A DNA stretch of 64,000 nucleotides from CAIVAT01 sp964455285 (GTDB lineage: Bacteria; Bacteroidota; Bacteroidia; Bacteroidales; FEN-979). Shown piece after piece: positions 61,658 to 64,000 of this stretch (within the stretch, counting starts at the first letter, position 1; every line of letters starts with the position of its first letter). Under the pieces are notes generated by a model, which was not told the origin of the DNA, made no database searches, and was given only the letters and a program-made list of their open reading frames with translations. The position numbers and the translations under genes are program-made. The stretch covers positions 1 through 64,000 of the forward strand of contig CAYVVG010000006.1 in assembly GCA_964455285.1 (NCBI GenBank), in the 5' to 3' direction.

Positions 61658-61948
61658 ATGAAATCAATAGATTCAAAAGTGCTGTTTGACAAATACTTCG
61701 GGCTTTCCGACCGGCATGTCCGGATCGTGCTTCGCAACGGGAAGGTCATCCAGGGTACAATAGCCGGGTACTCCTTTCAGGATCCTGATGCAGACGATCC
61801 CGTGATCAGCCGGTGGCATCTGGTACGGGACGATTCGAAAGAAACGGAAGGTTACCAGGAGGTTGGGTTTGTGGTGGGCGAGATGGTCCGCCACTGCGAC
61901 ATTGCCTCCGTGTTTTTCCGTGAGGACCACAGCACGATGACCTTTTAG
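61658..61948 (+). CDS. Small conserved-looking protein of the kup locus
   Basis: A 96-residue soluble protein that starts 3 bases after the kup stop. The opening VRIVLRNGKVIQGTIAGYSF looks like an SH3-like or Sm-fold strand pair; the end is acidic/His-rich (GEMVRHCDIASVFFRED). No family recognised. Close spacing suggests joint translation with Kup and perhaps a regulatory role on it (inference). Confidence 0.65.
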   Translation: MKSIDSKVLFDKYFGLSDRHVRIVLRNGKVIQGTIAGYSFQDPDADDPVISRWHLVRDDSKETEGYQEVGFVVGEMVRHCDIASVFFREDHSTMTF

Positions 61949-61974
61949 ATGTTCCGATCAGAATTCAGAGTTCG

Positions 61975-62243
61975 TTAATCGATTGTTCGATTATTGAGCC
62001 CCCTCCGAAAAGTCAATCTACCCACCCCTAACCCCTCCCTACCAGTAGGGAGGGGAATAACCGATACGACCATATTAAAGATTATCAATACTTTATGCAG
62101 CACCTTATAACACCCCTCCCTTGCAAAGGGAGGGGTCGGGGGTGGGTAGATCACGGCAACGGCACTTTTCGGAGGGGACTCATTATTCGATTTTTCGATT
62201 ATTCGATTGTTCGATTGTTCGATTGTTCGATTATTCGATGGTT
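61975..62243. repeat. Octamer array ATTNTTCG interrupted by a palindromic element
   Basis: About seven ATTNTTCG units occupy 62182-62243, and a few more lie at 61975-61995. Between the two parts is the inverted-repeat element 61996-62181, flanked by ATTATT on both sides. The insertion seems to have split one array. Confidence 0.8.
61996..62181. mobile_element. 186-bp palindromic MITE/REP-like element
   Basis: The 18-bp ends match as inverted repeats at 17 of 18 positions (GAGCCCCCTCCGAAAAGT and ACTTTTCGGAGGGGACTC). Inside them CTACCCACCCC and AACCCCTCCCT pair with GGGGTGGGTAG and AGGGAGGGGT on the other side, and each half contains its own hairpin (CCCCTCCCT-ACCAGT-AGGGAGGGG; CCCCTCCCT-TGCAA-AGGGAGGGG). 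Flanking ATTATT may be a target duplication. It has no coding capacity. Confidence 0.72.
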
Positions 62244-62270
62244 CAAACCGGAGGATGGGAGGAACCGTCT

Positions 62271-64000
62271 CTACTCCCGGTAAAGGATCACCGCCGACAC
62301 AGGGGCCACCGTAAGCGGCCCTGTCACGGTTTCACCGTTCCCCGTGAACCGGTGATCCTTCAGCGCCGCCTTCCAGCTGCCTTGAGGCAGATCGACTTTC
62401 TTCACCTCTCCCGCCCCGTTGAAGATCACGATGATCTGCTCCCAGCGGTCGCCGTTGGCGTGATCTTTCAGCCGGTAAACCACCACCTGCGGATCCTCGC
62501 CGGGCAGGAACTCCAGGTGTTTCCGCACGAGTTCCGCCTCCGGCATCCGGAAGGCGGGATGGGCTTTCCGTAGCGCGATCAGATCGGTATAATACTGCAC
62601 CAGTTCCCGGTTTTCATATTTCCATTTCCAATCGATGCGGTTCACCGAATCGGGCTTGTTGAACGAATTGTGCTCGCCTCCCTTGGTCCGTTTCATCTCC
62701 ACCCCCGCGTGGAGGAAGGGTATCCCCTGCGAGGTGAGCACGATGGTGTTGGCCAGCTTGTGCATGTTTACGATCTCCTCCTCCGTGGCATCGGGCCTCG
62801 ACACTTTCAGCTTGTCATAAAGGGTGTGATTGTCGTGGCACGAAACGTAGTTGATCACCTGGGAAGGTGTGTTGGTGTAAGGTGCTTTGGAGTAGTTGAC
62901 CCGCGTGTAATCCACCTGGGGGTGGTTGCCGCAGGCCACGATCCCGAACTTCACGCTCTCTTTCATCTCCCGGCTGCCGCTGGCGAACCCCGTGCTTTTA
63001 TCGTCGAACACGCTGCCTTTGATCGCATCGCGCAGGTCGTCGCTGAACACGGCGATCCCGTCGAGCTTTCCGGCATGTGCCTTCAGGGCGCGCTGCTCTA
63101 CCGGCAGCGGCGAATCGCCTGCCGTCCATCCTTCGCCGTAAATCAGGATGGAGGGATTGATCGAGCGGAGGGCAGCGGAAACCGCGTTCATGGTCTCGAT
63201 GTCGTGGATGGCCATGAGGTCGAAACGGAAGCCGTCAATGTGGTATTCAATGGCCCAGTAGACCACCGATTCGACGATGAATTTCCGCATCATGGCCCGG
63301 TCGGAGGCGGTCTCGTTCCCGCAACCCGATGCGTTGCTGTACTTGCCGTCTTTCTCCCATTGCCGGTAATAGTAGCCGGGGACCAGGAGGTCGAACACCG
63401 AATTCCCGGTCGTGGAGGTATGGTTGTACACCACGTCCATGACCACCCGGAGCCCCTTGCGGTGCAAGGCCTGGACCATCTCTTTAAACTCGCGGATCCG
63501 TACGTGTCCGTCGGAGGCATCGGTGGCATAGGAACCTTCGGGAACGTTGTAATTCATCGGATCATAGCCCCAGTTGTATTGCGGCGCCTCAGGCTTCGAC
63601 TCGTCGATGGTGGCGAAGTCGAACACCGGCAGCAGGTGAACATGCGTGATGCCCATCCCGGCAATGTGGTCGAGGCCGGTAGCCTGCCCGTAAGGGTTCA
63701 ACGTCCCTGTTTCGGCCAGGCCCGCGTATTTTCCCTTGTTCCTGATTCCCGAACTTTCGGCCACCGAGAGGTCCCGCACATGCAGTTCATAAATGACCGC
63801 GTCGGTCGGATGCTCCAGCACCGGGCCATGGTCCTGGTCCCAACCGGGGGGATTGGTCTCCTTCATGCTGATGATCTGCCCCCGTTTCCCGTTCGTGCCG
63901 ACCGCTTTGGCATACGGATCGGGCGTCTCCTCATTCCACTGCCCGCCGAACCTTGCTTTGAAGGTGTAGAACTGGTTCTTGCGGTCGCCAGGGAGATCGG
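62271..64000 (-). CDS. pulA: Type I pullulanase (5' end outside the window)
   Basis: The 3' 576 codons of a GH13 alpha-1,6-glucan debranching enzyme; the frame is open to the window edge. Visible are the end of the CBM48/N-domain region (PYAKAVGTNGKRGQIIS), the type I signature AVIYELHVRDLS near the catalytic domain start, VYNHT, GFRFDLM (nucleophile Asp), ILIYGEGW (acid/base Glu), VSCHDNHTLYDKL (third Asp) and a C-terminal beta domain ending in AVILYRE. It cuts branch points of pullulan, glycogen or starch. Whether it is exported cannot be said without the N-terminus. Confidence 0.94.
   Translation of the reverse strand, partial: DLPGDRKNQFYTFKARFGGQWNEETPDPYAKAVGTNGKRGQIISMKETNPPGWDQDHGPVLEHPTDAVIYELHVRDLSVAESSGIRNKGKYAGLAETGTLNPYGQATGLDHIAGMGITHVHLLPVFDFATIDESKPEAPQYNWGYDPMNYNVPEGSYATDASDGHVRIREFKEMVQALHRKGLRVVMDVVYNHTSTTGNSVFDLLVPGYYYRQWEKDGKYSNASGCGNETASDRAMMRKFIVESVVYWAIEYHIDGFRFDLMAIHDIETMNAVSAALRSINPSILIYGEGWTAGDSPLPVEQRALKAHAGKLDGIAVFSDDLRDAIKGSVFDDKSTGFASGSREMKESVKFGIVACGNHPQVDYTRVNYSKAPYTNTPSQVINYVSCHDNHTLYDKLKVSRPDATEEEIVNMHKLANTIVLTSQGIPFLHAGVEMKRTKGGEHNSFNKPDSVNRIDWKWKYENRELVQYYTDLIALRKAHPAFRMPEAELVRKHLEFLPGEDPQVVVYRLKDHANGDRWEQIIVIFNGAGEVKKVDLPQGSWKAALKDHRFTGNGETVTGPLTVAPVSAVILYRE

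Overview
This is a gene-dense, GC-rich (about 55-60 % by eye) chromosomal segment of a member of the Bacteroidota, probably Bacteroidales-like. The reasons are: (i) promoters with the Bacteroidota -7 box TAnnTTTG in front of most transcription units and no Shine-Dalgarno pattern; (ii) several secreted proteins with a type IX secretion (T9SS) C-terminal sorting domain, and the T9SS component PorZ; (iii) Bacteroidota-type neighbours such as porZ-recO, a TolC/RND operon ending in a PG0541-type small protein, and a urea-transporter/M23 fusion. The finer taxonomic placement is inference.

Layout. 0-5 kb: a GC minisatellite, a Crp/Fnr regulator, a divergent decaheme-class lipoprotein cytochrome with a double-rhodanese lipoprotein, and a T9SS cargo. 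5-10 kb: an AT-richer block with a beta-helix protein and a giant PKD-like T9SS adhesin, bracketed by a CAT-anticodon tRNA gene and a 23-bp copy of that tRNA's 3' end. 10-11 kb: a HAD phosphatase. 11-20.6 kb: the most unusual part. One operon holds a T9SS protein and a membrane acyltransferase. It is followed by an HMA-AraC regulator, then by a tightly packed operon of PqqD-like protein, ATP-grasp ligase, PLP decarboxylase, urea-transporter/M23 fusion, TPR-beta-barrel protein and TPR protein. The first operon and the PqqD operon share a 27-bp upstream element at identical distance from the -7 box.

20.8-33 kb: housekeeping genes (queA, ispD, ruvC, topA, miaB), a GT2 and a flippase-like membrane protein, a B12/radical-SAM enzyme, a ureohydrolase-like protein with lost metal ligands, and one foreign-looking AT-rich gene between repeat arrays. 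33-39 kb: Wza/Wzc-type polysaccharide export genes (Wzc with a Gly-Tyr tail) followed by cysDN. 39-48 kb: porZ, recO, lysS, a Porphyromonas-type peptidylarginine deiminase homologue, a CDF transporter and a LysM lytic transglycosylase. 48-58 kb: tspO, a peroxide-defence pair (glutathione peroxidase and OhrR-like regulator) with a palindromic operator, and a MarR-regulated RND efflux operon. 58-62 kb: a KdpD/KdpE-like two-component pair in front of kup rather than kdpFABC. 62-64 kb: a palindromic MITE-like element and the 3' part of a type I pullulanase gene that runs off the window.

Intergenic regions carry many different short tandem arrays (7- or 8-bp units), often starting at the stop codon of the preceding gene. 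They twice flank AT-rich, probably acquired DNA. No rRNA, CRISPR array, phage or transposase/integrase gene was recognised.
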